Source: Massilia antarctica (GTDB lineage: Bacteria > Pseudomonadota > Gammaproteobacteria > Burkholderiales > Burkholderiaceae_D). From it: DNA of 64,000 nucleotides. The stretch is taken from contig NZ_CP065053.1 in assembly GCF_015689335.1 (NCBI RefSeq), forward strand, positions 6,696,001-6,760,000. Reading direction: 5' to 3'. Below the pieces are notes generated by a model. The model saw only the letters and a list, made by a program, of their open reading frames with translations, ran no database searches and was not told the origin of the DNA. Shown piece by piece: positions 53,554-61,442 of the stretch. The translations under genes and the position numbers were made by a program. Position 1 is the stretch's first letter; each line of letters opens with the position of its first letter.

Positions 53554-54093
53554 TTAGCGAGCCAGCAGGTCGCGCATGTCGTCTGCGTGCTCTTCTTCGA
53601 CCGCCATGATGCTGATCAACAGATGCTTGGTGGTCGGGTCCTTGTCGCCAATGGCGGCAATCATTTGCCGGTACGACTCGATCGCCACCCTTTCGGCGAT
53701 CAGGTTGGAACGGATCATGGCTTGCACATCGTCCGAATCATCGTACTCGGCGTGGCTGCGCGCGGTCAGGGTGGCCGGATTGAAATTCGGCGAACCGTTC
53801 AGCTGGACGATGCGTTCGGCCAGCGAGTCGGCGTGTTCCTGTTCCTGCTGCGCGTGTTCGAGGAATTCGGCCTTGATCGGGCCGTTGCCCACGCCGCTGA
53901 CGGTGTAGTAGTGGCGCTTGTAGCGCAGCACGCACACCAGTTCGGTAGCGAGCGCATCGTTCAGCATCTTGATGACGGCTTCGCGGTCGGCGGCATAACC
54001 GTCGGTGACGGCGCCGTCATCCATATTGGCCGCTGCCTGGCGGATGGCTTTCACGTCGAAACCGTGGGCCAGTGGCTTGGTATTGTCTTCCAT
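53554..54093 (-). CDS. ferritin-like/bacterioferritin-type protein
   Basis: 179 residues with a four-helix iron-binding fold: the Glu-containing helix ALATELVCVLRYKRHYY, EFLEHAQQEQEHADSLAERI (ExxH), NLIAERVAIESYRQMI and IMAVEEEHADDMRDLLA (second ExxH). These ligands make a di-iron ferroxidase centre probable. Members store iron or detoxify peroxides under stress. Part of the minus-strand operon from 55591. Confidence 0.9.
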   Translation of the reverse strand: MEDNTKPLAHGFDVKAIRQAAANMDDGAVTDGYAADREAVIKMLNDALATELVCVLRYKRHYYTVSGVGNGPIKAEFLEHAQQEQEHADSLAERIVQLNGSPNFNPATLTARSHAEYDDSDDVQAMIRSNLIAERVAIESYRQMIAAIGDKDPTTKHLLISIMAVEEEHADDMRDLLAR

Positions 54094-54130
54094 GATATTT
54101 CCCTTGAATTCTGTTGCGATTCGATTCGTA

Positions 54131-55066
54131 TTAACGGCGCGGCGCGATGGTCGCGCCTTCGTTCGACAGCACGATTTCCACGCGGCGGTTCATCTGGCGG
54201 TTGCCGGCCGTATCGTTCGGGGCGACCGGGAAGGCTTCGCCGTAGGCGCGCATGGCGACCCGGTCGCGCGCGACATCCATGTCGACCAGGGCGGCGCGCA
54301 CCGAGGTGGCGCGGCGCTCGGACAATTGCTGGTTATGGGCGCTGCTGCCGGTACTGTCGGTAAAGCCTTCGACCAGCACGGTGCGGTTCGGGGCTTGTGC
54401 CAAGGCATCAGCCAGCTTGCGCAGGGTGGCCTGGCCGTTCGGGGTCAGGTTGGCCTGGTTCACGCCGAACAGCACGTCGCCGATGGTGATGATCAGGCCG
54501 CGTTCGGTCTTCTTGGCCTGCAAATCCGTCATCAAGGCTTCGAGCTGGGCGGCGCGGGCCTGGGCTTCGCGGGTCTGGGCTTCGGCGGCGGCAACCTGGC
54601 CTTGGGCGGCGGCGGCCTGGTTCTGGGCGGCGGCGGCGTCAGCGTTGGCGGCGGCGGCGGCGGCTTTGGAGGCGGCGGCATCCATCTTGGCGCGGTCCGC
54701 TTCGGCGGTGCGCGCTTCCAGGCGCACGGCGTCGCGCTCTTTGCCGGAAGCGGCGATATCGGCTTCAGCCTGCTTCTGTTTGGCGACTTCCTGTGCGGTG
54801 GCGATTTTTTGCTTGGCCAGGTAGGCCAGCTTGTCGATCTGCTCCAGGCTTTCCTTGCGGGCGGCGGCGGCGTTGGCTTGTTCCAGTGCCTCGCTGGCTT
54901 GCTTGAATTCCAGCGGGGCGAAGGTCGACACGCGCGAATTATTGTTGGCGGCGACGAAATCGCCACGGGCCTGGTCCAGCAAGGGGGTGGTGGTCGGCAC
55001 GCTGCTGCATGCGCCCAAGGCGAGGACGGAGGCGAGGATGGCGGACTTGATCAATGTATGTTTCAT
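54131..55066 (-). CDS. OmpA-family lipoprotein with Ala-rich coiled coil
   Basis: 311 residues from ATG 55066. Lipobox ALGAC (Cys near 20). Residues about 30-185 are a DUF4398-like helical region and an Ala/Glu/Gln coiled coil (AAAQNQAAAAQGQVAAAEAQ). The C-terminal OmpA domain (about 190-305) has FGVNQANLTPNG, VEGFTDSTGSSAHNQ, LSERRATSVRAAL and NRRVEIV. Probably spans from outer membrane to peptidoglycan. Follows the DUF4398 lipoprotein by 132 bases. Confidence 0.92.
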   Translation of the reverse strand: MKHTLIKSAILASVLALGACSSVPTTTPLLDQARGDFVAANNNSRVSTFAPLEFKQASEALEQANAAAARKESLEQIDKLAYLAKQKIATAQEVAKQKQAEADIAASGKERDAVRLEARTAEADRAKMDAAASKAAAAAANADAAAAQNQAAAAQGQVAAAEAQTREAQARAAQLEALMTDLQAKKTERGLIITIGDVLFGVNQANLTPNGQATLRKLADALAQAPNRTVLVEGFTDSTGSSAHNQQLSERRATSVRAALVDMDVARDRVAMRAYGEAFPVAPNDTAGNRQMNRRVEIVLSNEGATIAPRR

Positions 55067-55198
55067 GGAGGTGTTTCCTTTTCTTGTCGTGGCGCACGGG
55101 GCGCGATAATCATTCGTTTTCTTGTGCTCTGGGTCGTACTGTGCGCGGACCAATCGGCCTGCGCTGCCGCTGTGAGGGCGCGCGGCGTGACACTGTTT

Positions 55199-55591
55199 TT
55201 ATTGTTGTGGCTTGTTGGCGCGGTCGACTTCTTCGCGCAGCACGCGCAGGTCGTCCTGCAAGGCATTGGCGGCGCTGGTGGCCTTGGTCGAATTGGCCTT
55301 GCTCTGTGCCAGCTTGGCATCGGCCTGGGCCTGGGTCGCCAGTTCGCGCGCCAGCTTGTAATCCTTGGCGGCCAGGGCTTCGTTGGCACGCATCATCTTG
55401 GCGCGGGCAGCGTTGATTTCTTCAGGAGCCAGGTCGGCGGCGCCGGCGCTCACTGCGTTGTCGACCGCGTTCTTCGATACAGCCACGTCGGCCGTTGCCG
55501 GGGCTTTTTGCGAACTGGCGCAAGCGGCCAGTGTCATAACCAGGGCGGCGCAAAGAACTTGACTGACTTGACGCTTGATTTGTGCATTCAT
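55199..55591 (-). CDS. DUF4398-type lipoprotein
   Basis: 130 residues from ATG 55591. Lipobox LAAC (Cys near 24). The mature part is helical (APEEINAARAKMMRANEALAAKDYKLARELATQA), matching DUF4398, and continues in the N-terminal part of the OmpA lipoprotein downstream. First gene of a minus-strand operon of six (to 52345), driven from the site at 55656. Confidence 0.88.
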   Translation of the reverse strand: MNAQIKRQVSQVLCAALVMTLAACASSQKAPATADVAVSKNAVDNAVSAGAADLAPEEINAARAKMMRANEALAAKDYKLARELATQAQADAKLAQSKANSTKATSAANALQDDLRVLREEVDRANKPQQ

Positions 55592-55655
55592 CGGGTTTCT
55601 CCATGAGGTGTAATGATGTCGTGATAACGTTATAAGCTGATTTATTGGCAAGTTC

Positions 55656-55671
55656 GGTTCGCTGCCGCACA
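55656..55671 (-). promoter_or_regulatory. GTNCG-N4-CGNAC palindrome, operon 55591-52345
   Basis: GGTTCG-CTGC-CGCACA. On the minus strand TATAAC (55634-55629), a 5/6 match to the -10 consensus, is centred 32 bp downstream, with the start near 55622, about 31 bases before ATG 55591. Confidence 0.68.
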
Positions 55672-55705
55672 TAGCAAATGTTTTGCGCGCAAGGGCCCTG
55701 GCGAC

Positions 55706-55721
55706 CGTGCGCTAACGCACA
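55706..55721 (+). promoter_or_regulatory. GTNCG-N4-CGNAC palindrome, AsmA gene
   Basis: CGTGCG-CTAA-CGCACA; the inner 14 bases form a near-perfect palindrome. TTAAGC (55743-55748) lies 32 bp downstream, a poor -10. It is 56 bases before ATG 55777 and 50 bp from the site serving the other strand. Confidence 0.6.
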
Positions 55722-55776
55722 CAGGCGAGCACCCCTTATCGCTTAAGCTGTTCTTACTTTCACAATAGGGATAGTC

Positions 55777-57885
55777 ATGAGTCAAGCCGCCCCGCTACCT
55801 TCCGGCCGCACACCGCGCGCGCGCCGCACCAAAATCATTCTCGCCATCGTCGCCGTGGTCGTCGCCATTGCCGCCATCGCGCTGGCCATCCTGCTCACCT
55901 ACGACTGGAACAAGGCCAGGCCCTGGCTCAATGCCAAGGCCAGCGAAGCGCTCGACCGCCCCGTCGTCATCGCCGGCGACCTGCACCTGAGCTGGGAAAA
56001 ACCGGCCGCCGCCATGGCCGAGCGCGGCCGCACCTGGCGCGACCTGGTGCCCTGGCCGCACCTGGTCGCCAACGATGTCCACGTCGGCCAGCCGCAGGGC
56101 ATGGACGCACCCGGCGTAGGGGCACCCGGCGTAGGGGCGCCCGGCGCAGGGAGCGGCGACATGGCCAAGGTGAAGCAGTTTTCGTTTTCGCTCAATCCGT
56201 TCGCGCTGCTGCACAAGACCATCTCGATTCCCGTGCTGCGCTTCGACGCCCCGGCGGTCGACCTGCGCCGCGACAAGGATGGCAAGAACAACTGGACCTT
56301 CCACCAGGAAGACAAGCCGGCGCGCTGGAAACTCGACCTCGAACGGGTGATCTTCACCAAGGGCGTGGTCAAGCTCAACGATGCGATGGAAAAACTCGAG
56401 CTGACCGCCGACGTCGATACCGTCAACGCCGATTCCACCTACGGCATCAGCTGGAAGCTGCACGGCACCTACCACGGCGGCCCCGTGACCGGCGGCGGCA
56501 AGGCGGGCGCGGTGCTCTCGCTCAAGCAGCAGACCACCCCCTATCCGGTGCAGGCCGATCTGCGCGTGGGGAAAACCCATATCGAAGTCGACGGCACGGT
56601 CACCAAGCCGACCAGGCTGGCCGCGCTCGACCTGCGCCTGAAGCTCTCGGGCGCCAGCATGGCGCGCTTGTATACCCTGACCGGCCTGCTGCTGCCTGAA
56701 ACGCCGGCCTTTCGCACCGAGGGCCGCCTGACGGGCGAACTGGGCGAGACCGGCAGCCGCTGGGTCTACGACAAATTCACCGGCAAGGTCGGTTCCAGCG
56801 ACATTGCCGGCCGCCTCGAATACCAGACCGGCAAGCCGCGCGGCAAACTGAGCGGCACGGTCTCGTCCAAGCTGCTGCAATTCGCCGACCTGGGCCCGCT
56901 GGTGGGCGCCGACTCGAACGCCAGCAAGCAAGCGCGTGGCGTCGATACGGTGCAGCCGGCCGGCAAGGTGCTGCCGGTCGAATCCTTCCGTACCGAACGC
57001 TGGACCGCCATCGACGCCGACGTGCACTACGCGGCCGAGCGCATCGTGCGCGTAAAGCAGCTGCCGATCAGCAAACTGGACACCCACCTGATCCTCAAGG
57101 ATGGCGTGCTCAACCTGGCGCCGATGAACTTCCAGATGGCCGGCGGGAGCATGAGCTCGACCATCAAGCTCGACGGCAGCGCGAATGGCAGCGGCAAGCA
57201 AGCCATCAAGGCCACCGCCAAGGTCAGCGCGCGCCATATCCGCATCAAGGAATTGTTCCCGTCGATCCAGGAAATGAAGGCCACTGTCGGCCAGATCAAC
57301 GGCGACGCCCAGTTGTCCAGCACCGGCGATTCGGTGGCCTCCCTGCTGGGCGCCGCCAACGGTGAAATCAAGGCACTGATCGACGAAGGTACGGTGAGCA
57401 AGATGCTGCTCGAACAGATGGGCCTGAATATCGGGAATATTGTTCTGACCAAGCTGTTCGGCGACAAGCAGGTCAAGCTCAACTGCATGGCCACCGATTT
57501 CCAGGTCACCAACGGGCTGATGCAGACGCGCACCTTCGTCGTCGATACCGACGAGGCGGCGATCACGGCCGACGGCACCATCAACCTGGCCAACGAACAG
57601 ATGGACCTGACCCTGGACCCCAAGACCAAGGGCTTGCGCATCTTTTCGCTGCGCTCGCCCCTGCACGTGCGCGGCAGCTTCTCCAAGCCCGACGTGAGCG
57701 TCGACAAGGGCATGCTGGCCCTGAAGGCCGGCGGCGCCGTGGCGCTCGGGCTGGCGGCGCCGGCGGCCGCCCTGCTGCCGCTGGTCAACGCCGGACCGGG
57801 CAAGGACAGCGGCTGCGCGCGCCTGCTGGCCGAGGCGCGCGAAAAGCCGGTGGCCCCGCCGCCGGGCAAGACGAGGCGCCGATAA
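55777..57885 (+). CDS. AsmA-family protein
   Basis: 702 residues. One N-terminal membrane anchor (ILAIVAVVVAIAAIALAILLTYDWNKARPWLNAKASEALDRPVVI) with the family sequence after it, then a long beta-rich periplasmic body ending in an AsmA C-terminal region (GTVSKMLLEQMGLNIGNIV, NEQMDLTLDPKTKGLRIFSLRSPLHVRGSFSKPDV). AsmA-like proteins act as inter-membrane lipid bridges or affect outer-membrane biogenesis. A short triplicated GAPGVGAPG stretch near 110-125 is an insertion in a loop. Under the site at 55706. Confidence 0.92.
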   Translation: MSQAAPLPSGRTPRARRTKIILAIVAVVVAIAAIALAILLTYDWNKARPWLNAKASEALDRPVVIAGDLHLSWEKPAAAMAERGRTWRDLVPWPHLVANDVHVGQPQGMDAPGVGAPGVGAPGAGSGDMAKVKQFSFSLNPFALLHKTISIPVLRFDAPAVDLRRDKDGKNNWTFHQEDKPARWKLDLERVIFTKGVVKLNDAMEKLELTADVDTVNADSTYGISWKLHGTYHGGPVTGGGKAGAVLSLKQQTTPYPVQADLRVGKTHIEVDGTVTKPTRLAALDLRLKLSGASMARLYTLTGLLLPETPAFRTEGRLTGELGETGSRWVYDKFTGKVGSSDIAGRLEYQTGKPRGKLSGTVSSKLLQFADLGPLVGADSNASKQARGVDTVQPAGKVLPVESFRTERWTAIDADVHYAAERIVRVKQLPISKLDTHLILKDGVLNLAPMNFQMAGGSMSSTIKLDGSANGSGKQAIKATAKVSARHIRIKELFPSIQEMKATVGQINGDAQLSSTGDSVASLLGAANGEIKALIDEGTVSKMLLEQMGLNIGNIVLTKLFGDKQVKLNCMATDFQVTNGLMQTRTFVVDTDEAAITADGTINLANEQMDLTLDPKTKGLRIFSLRSPLHVRGSFSKPDVSVDKGMLALKAGGAVALGLAAPAAALLPLVNAGPGKDSGCARLLAEAREKPVAPPPGKTRRR

Positions 57886-57913
57886 AGTCACAAAAATTGC
57901 GTTTTCTCATCTA

Positions 57914-57929
57914 TGTGCGTTGGCGAACA
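57914..57929 (+). promoter_or_regulatory. GTNCG-N4-CGNAC palindrome, BON gene
   Basis: TGTGCG-TTGG-CGAACA, nearly the same as the site at 38933. TATTCT (57951-57956) is centred 32 bp downstream, the same hexamer and spacing as at 38970. Predicted start near 57963. Confidence 0.72.
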
Positions 57930-58027
57930 GACCACGAGCTCGTCCGGGCCTATTCTACGTCTATCGGTTGGGCGACACGCACCGCCGAACGCATAACAAC
58001 ATAGACACCACCATAGAGGAATACACC

Positions 58028-58339
58028 ATGAAAAACCTGAAAATCGTTTCGACCCTGCTCGCCGCCCTGATGCTGACCACCGTTGTCGGCTGCGCTTCGA
58101 CCGAAAAGAAAGAAAGCGTCGGCGAGTACGTTGACGACAGCGTCATCACCACCAGCGTCAAGGCGGCCATCGTCAACGAGCCAACCCTGAAAGTTGCTGA
58201 AATCAACGTTGAAACCTACAAAGGCGTTGTTCAGCTGAGCGGCTTCGTTGCAGCCCAGGACAGCATCGCTACCGCCGGCAAGGTCGCCCGCGAAGTCAAG
58301 GGTGTGAAATCGGTGAAAAACGACATTCGCATGAAATAA
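58028..58339 (+). CDS. BON-domain lipoprotein
   Basis: 103 residues from ATG 58028. Lipobox VVGC (Cys near 22). One BON domain (DDSVITTSVKAAIVNEPTLKV, VQLSGFVAAQDS, VKGVKSVKNDIRMK). A close paralogue of the protein at 48660; both start with the same S/T-rich spacer and a (V/F)(D/E)D motif. Codon use is simple and biased, suggesting high expression. Followed 27 bases later by a glycine-zipper gene, likely on the same mRNA. Confidence 0.93.
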   Translation: MKNLKIVSTLLAALMLTTVVGCASTEKKESVGEYVDDSVITTSVKAAIVNEPTLKVAEINVETYKGVVQLSGFVAAQDSIATAGKVAREVKGVKSVKNDIRMK

Positions 58340-58366
58340 GCTACAAGCGATTCAACGAGGTTCAAG

Positions 58367-58588
58367 ATGAAAACAATCAAGCAAGTGGTCATGAGCGCGG
58401 CACTGGTAACGGTAGCGCTCGGTTTGGGTGGCTGCGCCGGCATGTCGGCGCAGGATAAGAACACGGCCATCGGCGCCGGAGCCGGCGCAGTGGTCGGTGG
58501 CGTCCTGACCGGCGGCAGCGCGGTCGGCACCGTTGGCGGCGCAGCCGTCGGCGGCGTGATCGGCAACCAGGTCAAGCCACCGAAATGA
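58367..58588 (+). CDS. OsmB-like glycine-zipper lipoprotein
   Basis: 73 residues. Lipobox LGGC (Cys near 23). The mature part is a glycine-zipper hairpin (IGAGAGAVVGGVLTGGSAVGTVGGAAVGGVIGNQ), as in OsmB, an osmotically induced outer-membrane lipoprotein. A terminator follows directly. Confidence 0.9.
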   Translation: MKTIKQVVMSAALVTVALGLGGCAGMSAQDKNTAIGAGAGAVVGGVLTGGSAVGTVGGAAVGGVIGNQVKPPK

Positions 58589-58606
58589 TCCGGCTTGCCT
58601 GATTGT

Positions 58607-58632
58607 AAAAACCCCGTTCGCGGGGTTTTTTT
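58607..58632 (+). terminator. rho-independent terminator
   Basis: Stem CCCCG/CGGGG with loop TTCG, preceded by A-run and followed by seven T. Ends the BON/glycine-zipper transcript. Confidence 0.9.
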
Positions 58633-58674
58633 ACGTCTGCTGATTGATCATGGAGGGACAAACAAGGAGAATCG

Positions 58675-59088
58675 ATGAGCTGGGATGTTTTCGTTTGCAA
58701 GTTTTCGCGCACGTATACTCATGTCGACCAGATCGGCAATGACGAGTCCTGCCTGCCGATGGGAAGCCGGGCCGAGATCCAGGCCGCCATTTCCGCGCTG
58801 TTCGCCGGCGCCGGCTGGCGCGACCCGGCGTGGGGCGACTACCAGGGCCCGGCCGGCTCGGTCGGTTTCAATCTGTCGGACGACGATCCGCTCAACAGCA
58901 TCATGCTGCATGTGCGCGCGAGCGCAGCGATCGTCGCCCCCAGCATGGAATGGTGCCTGCGCCATGGATGGCAGGCGATGGGTACCTCGGCCGGCACCTT
59001 CCTCGAGCAATCGCCGGTTCCGGAACAAGGTCTGCGGCAATGGATGGCATACCGCGACAAGATTCCCGGCCAGCGCCAGGATCCGTAG
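58675..59088 (+). CDS. hypothetical protein
   Basis: 137 residues, Shine-Dalgarno AAGGAGAA. Begins SWDVFVCKFSRTYTHVDQI and has a small alpha/beta character (ISALFAGAGWRDPAWGDYQG, SMEWCLRHGWQAMGTSAGTFLE). It resembles short proteins of immunity or uncharacterised families, but I cannot assign it. Convergent with the Crp/Fnr gene, 15 bp apart. Confidence 0.68.
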   Translation: MSWDVFVCKFSRTYTHVDQIGNDESCLPMGSRAEIQAAISALFAGAGWRDPAWGDYQGPAGSVGFNLSDDDPLNSIMLHVRASAAIVAPSMEWCLRHGWQAMGTSAGTFLEQSPVPEQGLRQWMAYRDKIPGQRQDP

Positions 59089-59103
59089 GCCGCCGCGACC
59101 GGT

Positions 59104-59835
59104 TCAGACGAAGGCGGTGGACAGCGCGCAGGCGCCGGCTTCCTTGACGATCTCATAGCATTTGCAGGAGGCCGCGGCCAGGCCGCGCACATCGAGGATT
59201 TCGATATTGCCGCGGCTGTAGATGATCAAGCCCTGCTGCTGCAGGGCGCTGGCGGCCTTGGTCACGCCGACCCGGCGCACGCCCAGCGCATGCGCCAGGA
59301 ATTCGTGCGTGAGGTGGAATTTATCGGACTTGAGACGGTCGCGCGTGATCAGCAGCGAGCGCGCCAGGCGTGCTTCGAGCACGTGGAAACGGCTGCACAC
59401 GGCGATCTGGATCGCCTGCGCCAGCAAGGTATCGGTATAACGGTACAGCACCCGCTGCAACGCCGGATTGCGCGCGAACTCGGTGCGGAACTTGGTGCTG
59501 TCCATGCGGCTCGCGCACCCGGCGCGCTGCACGATGGCGCGCGTCTGCGCGGTATCGTGCCCCAGCGCGACGGTCGCGCCCAGCATGCCTTCGCGCCCGA
59601 CCAGGCCCACTTCGAGCGTCATGCGCCCTTCCGCCACACCGAGCAGGGAAATCAGGCAATCGTGCGGAAAATAAATGAAGCGCACCGGCTCGGCCGGCTC
59701 ATACAGCACCTCGCCCACTTCCACCTGCACCGGTTCGAGCAAGGGAGACAGGCGCGCGAGATCGTTATGCGGCAGGGCGGCGAGCAACTGGTTGCCGTTC
59801 GGGTGGTCGAGCTCTACCGCGGAAACGTGTTTCAT
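59104..59835 (-). CDS. Crp/Fnr-family transcriptional regulator
   Basis: 243 residues from ATG 59835 with GGAGGGAG upstream. Cyclic-nucleotide-type beta roll about 20-125 (VEVGEVLYEPAEPVRFIYFPHDCLISLL, VGLVGREGMLG), dimer helix, and HTH_Crp about 165-225 (LTHEFLAHALGVRRVGVTKAASALQQQGLI, then the strand YSRGNIEIL). The FNR iron-sulfur Cys set is absent, and the phosphate-binding loop of Crp is not clear, so the ligand is unknown. It lies divergent from a palindromic site (59976), and is the candidate binder of all such sites in this window. Confidence 0.9.
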   Translation of the reverse strand: MKHVSAVELDHPNGNQLLAALPHNDLARLSPLLEPVQVEVGEVLYEPAEPVRFIYFPHDCLISLLGVAEGRMTLEVGLVGREGMLGATVALGHDTAQTRAIVQRAGCASRMDSTKFRTEFARNPALQRVLYRYTDTLLAQAIQIAVCSRFHVLEARLARSLLITRDRLKSDKFHLTHEFLAHALGVRRVGVTKAASALQQQGLIIYSRGNIEILDVRGLAAASCKCYEIVKEAGACALSTAFV

Positions 59836-59975
59836 CGCTCCCTCCGGCAGGCAAAGCGTGTGGTCGACCATAAGTCAAAACGGATAGCGATCATTAGATA
59901 GGTAAGGCCAGGTAAATACTGCGGATACATTTACAAACAATTTCAATCAGCGTAACGGCAATCATAGGCAAAGTA

Positions 59976-59991
59976 TGTACGGTGACGCACG
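59976..59991 (+). promoter_or_regulatory. GTNCG-N4-CGNAC palindrome between Crp/Fnr gene and gene at 60073
   Basis: TGTACG-GTGA-CGCACG. GAGAAT (60013-60018) is centred 32 bp downstream on the plus strand. On the minus strand TACGCT (59954-59949) is placed at the same distance, so the site could serve both genes, including autoregulation of the Crp/Fnr gene. Confidence 0.6.
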
Positions 59992-60072
59992 GATGAACCG
60001 CCCCATCCTCGGGAGAATGAGCCGCATCAACCCGACAGTGCAGCAACTGACATCCACTCCAAAGGAAACAGC

Positions 60073-60768
60073 ATGAGTACCCCCACCTCCCCCGCGGCAC
60101 ACGCCACGCGCCATCCCCTGCTGCTCGCCGCCGCTGTCGCGGTCATCGTGTTTTGCGGGGCCGGCACGGCCGCCATCCTCGGCTGGCTTCCTGCGTCCGT
60201 GGGCGGCACGCCGGCCCGCACCGAACTGAGCGAAATCGACCGCGCCATGCTCGCCTCCAAACTGCAGGGCACGACGCCGGCCACCCTGGCCCCGCTCGAC
60301 GAGCACGGGCGGCGCGATCAAGCTGCCCTTGATCAGCGCGAGCGCGCCGCCGATCGACTGGCCGCGCGCGAACGTGCAGCCCGCGACCATGCGCCCCAGG
60401 TGCGCGCAGCGGCGGCCCAGGACAACGGCTGGTGCGCGCACTGCGGCAATATCGAATCGGTGCGTGAAGTCACCCAGCGCGCCCAGGGGAGCGGCCTGGG
60501 CGCGGCCGGCGGCGCCATTCTCGGCGGCTTGCTGGGCAACCAGGTGGGCGGCGGCAATGGCCGCAAGCTGGCCACCGTGGCCGGGGCGGTGGGCGGCGCC
60601 GTGGTCGGCAACCAGGTCGAAGGCAATATGAAAGCGACACGCAGCTACGAAATCCGGGTGCGCCTCGACGATGGCGCCACCCGCACCTTCCATCAGCAAA
60701 GCGCGGCCGGCTGGCGCGCCGGCGACCGGGTCAAGCTGGTCGACGGGACCTTGCGCCCGGCAAGCTGA
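60073..60768 (+). CDS. membrane-anchored glycine-zipper 2TM protein
   Basis: 231 residues, Shine-Dalgarno AAAGGAA. An N-terminal membrane helix (LLLAAAVAVIVFCGAGTAAIL), a charged Arg/Ala region of about 60 residues, a WCAHCGNIESVREV motif near 120 (Cys pair, possibly redox or metal), the 2TM zipper (GGAILGGLLGNQVGGGNGRK, ATVAGAVGGAVVGNQVEGN) and a C-terminal domain (YEIRVRLDDGATRTFHQ). The last two parts closely match the SlyB-like lipoprotein at 49800, here carried on a membrane anchor instead of a lipid. Confidence 0.88.
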   Translation: MSTPTSPAAHATRHPLLLAAAVAVIVFCGAGTAAILGWLPASVGGTPARTELSEIDRAMLASKLQGTTPATLAPLDEHGRRDQAALDQRERAADRLAARERAARDHAPQVRAAAAQDNGWCAHCGNIESVREVTQRAQGSGLGAAGGAILGGLLGNQVGGGNGRKLATVAGAVGGAVVGNQVEGNMKATRSYEIRVRLDDGATRTFHQQSAAGWRAGDRVKLVDGTLRPAS

Positions 60769-60792
60769 CCCCGGCAGGAATTACAAAAAAAC

Positions 60793-60828
60793 AACGCTCC
60801 TGGCTGGAAAGCCCGGGGCGTTTTCTTT
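60793..60828 (+). terminator. probable rho-independent terminator
   Basis: An imperfect stem of 10 pairs (AACGC-CC-GGC with GCC-GG-GCGTT, two mismatched positions) followed by TTTTCTTTT. Confidence 0.75.
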
Positions 60829-60840
60829 TCTTGTTTGCAA

Positions 60841-60856
60841 TGTGTGTTAGCGAACT
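60841..60856 (+). promoter_or_regulatory. GTNCG-N4-CGNAC-like palindrome, gene at 60940
   Basis: TGTGTG-TTAG-CGAACT, the most divergent member. GAGAAT (60878-60883) is centred 32 bp downstream, the same hexamer and spacing as at 60013. Confidence 0.5.
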
Positions 60857-60939
60857 GATCTCCTGATGAGCTGGCGCGAGAATGGCTTCACGCCTGCAGC
60901 AAAAGGCGCGGCAGTATCACCAGAGACGAAGGATTTATC

Positions 60940-61170
60940 ATGAACCGCATGATTTGGGTCGGCATTTTAGCTTGGGGCATTCTCGTAACGCTGTTCGGTT
61001 TCAGCGCCGCGGGACCTGTCGCGGCAGGCAGCAGCGCCACGATGCAGGCCCAGGACGTCGTGTTCCTGATTGCCGGCGGCCTGGTGGCTTGCCTGATCGG
61101 TCTGGTTGGCCTGGCTGGCGTATTGGGATGGTTGCCAGCCTTGCGAAACGAACCAAAAAGTTATTCTTAA
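60940..61170 (+). CDS. small two-helix membrane protein
   Basis: 76 residues. Hydrophobic segments IWVGILAWGILVTLFGFSAAG and VVFLIAGGLVACLIGLVGLAGVL flank a short loop. No family recognised. It has its own palindromic site upstream and is followed by another tiny membrane gene with its own site, consistent with the envelope-stress set. Confidence 0.78.
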   Translation: MNRMIWVGILAWGILVTLFGFSAAGPVAAGSSATMQAQDVVFLIAGGLVACLIGLVGLAGVLGWLPALRNEPKSYS

Positions 61171-61186
61171 TGTACGCCAGCGTACG
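61171..61186 (+). promoter_or_regulatory. GTNCG-N4-CGNAC palindrome, gene at 61263
   Basis: TGTACG-CCAG-CGTACG; the inner 12 bases are nearly perfectly palindromic. CATACT (61208-61213) is centred 32 bp downstream. It begins at the stop codon of the previous gene. Confidence 0.65.
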
Positions 61187-61262
61187 GAGCGGCATGCAAG
61201 AGTTCTGCATACTGCAATCACGACCTACCAGTCGTCTATAAAAACCCACCGAGGACAAAATC

Positions 61263-61409
61263 ATGCTCTATACAATCGCCGTCGTACTCCTTATCCTGTG
61301 GCTGCTCGGCTTGGTCACTTCCTATACAATTGGTGGCTTCATCCACATTCTGCTGGTTGTCGCAGTCATCATGATTCTGGTACGCTTGATCAGCGGCCGA
61401 GGCATCTAG
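61263..61409 (+). CDS. lmo0937-type small membrane protein
   Basis: 48 residues. Two hydrophobic stretches (TIAVVLLILWLLGLVTSYTI and ILLVVAVIMILVRLISG) separated by GGFIH; the WLLGLVTSYTIGGFIHILLV core is the signature of the lmo0937/DUF5670 family of stress-linked tiny membrane proteins. Function unknown. Under its own palindromic site. Confidence 0.88.
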   Translation: MLYTIAVVLLILWLLGLVTSYTIGGFIHILLVVAVIMILVRLISGRGI

Positions 61410-61442
61410 CTGACCTACGATCCGGCCATCGATTGATGTCCG

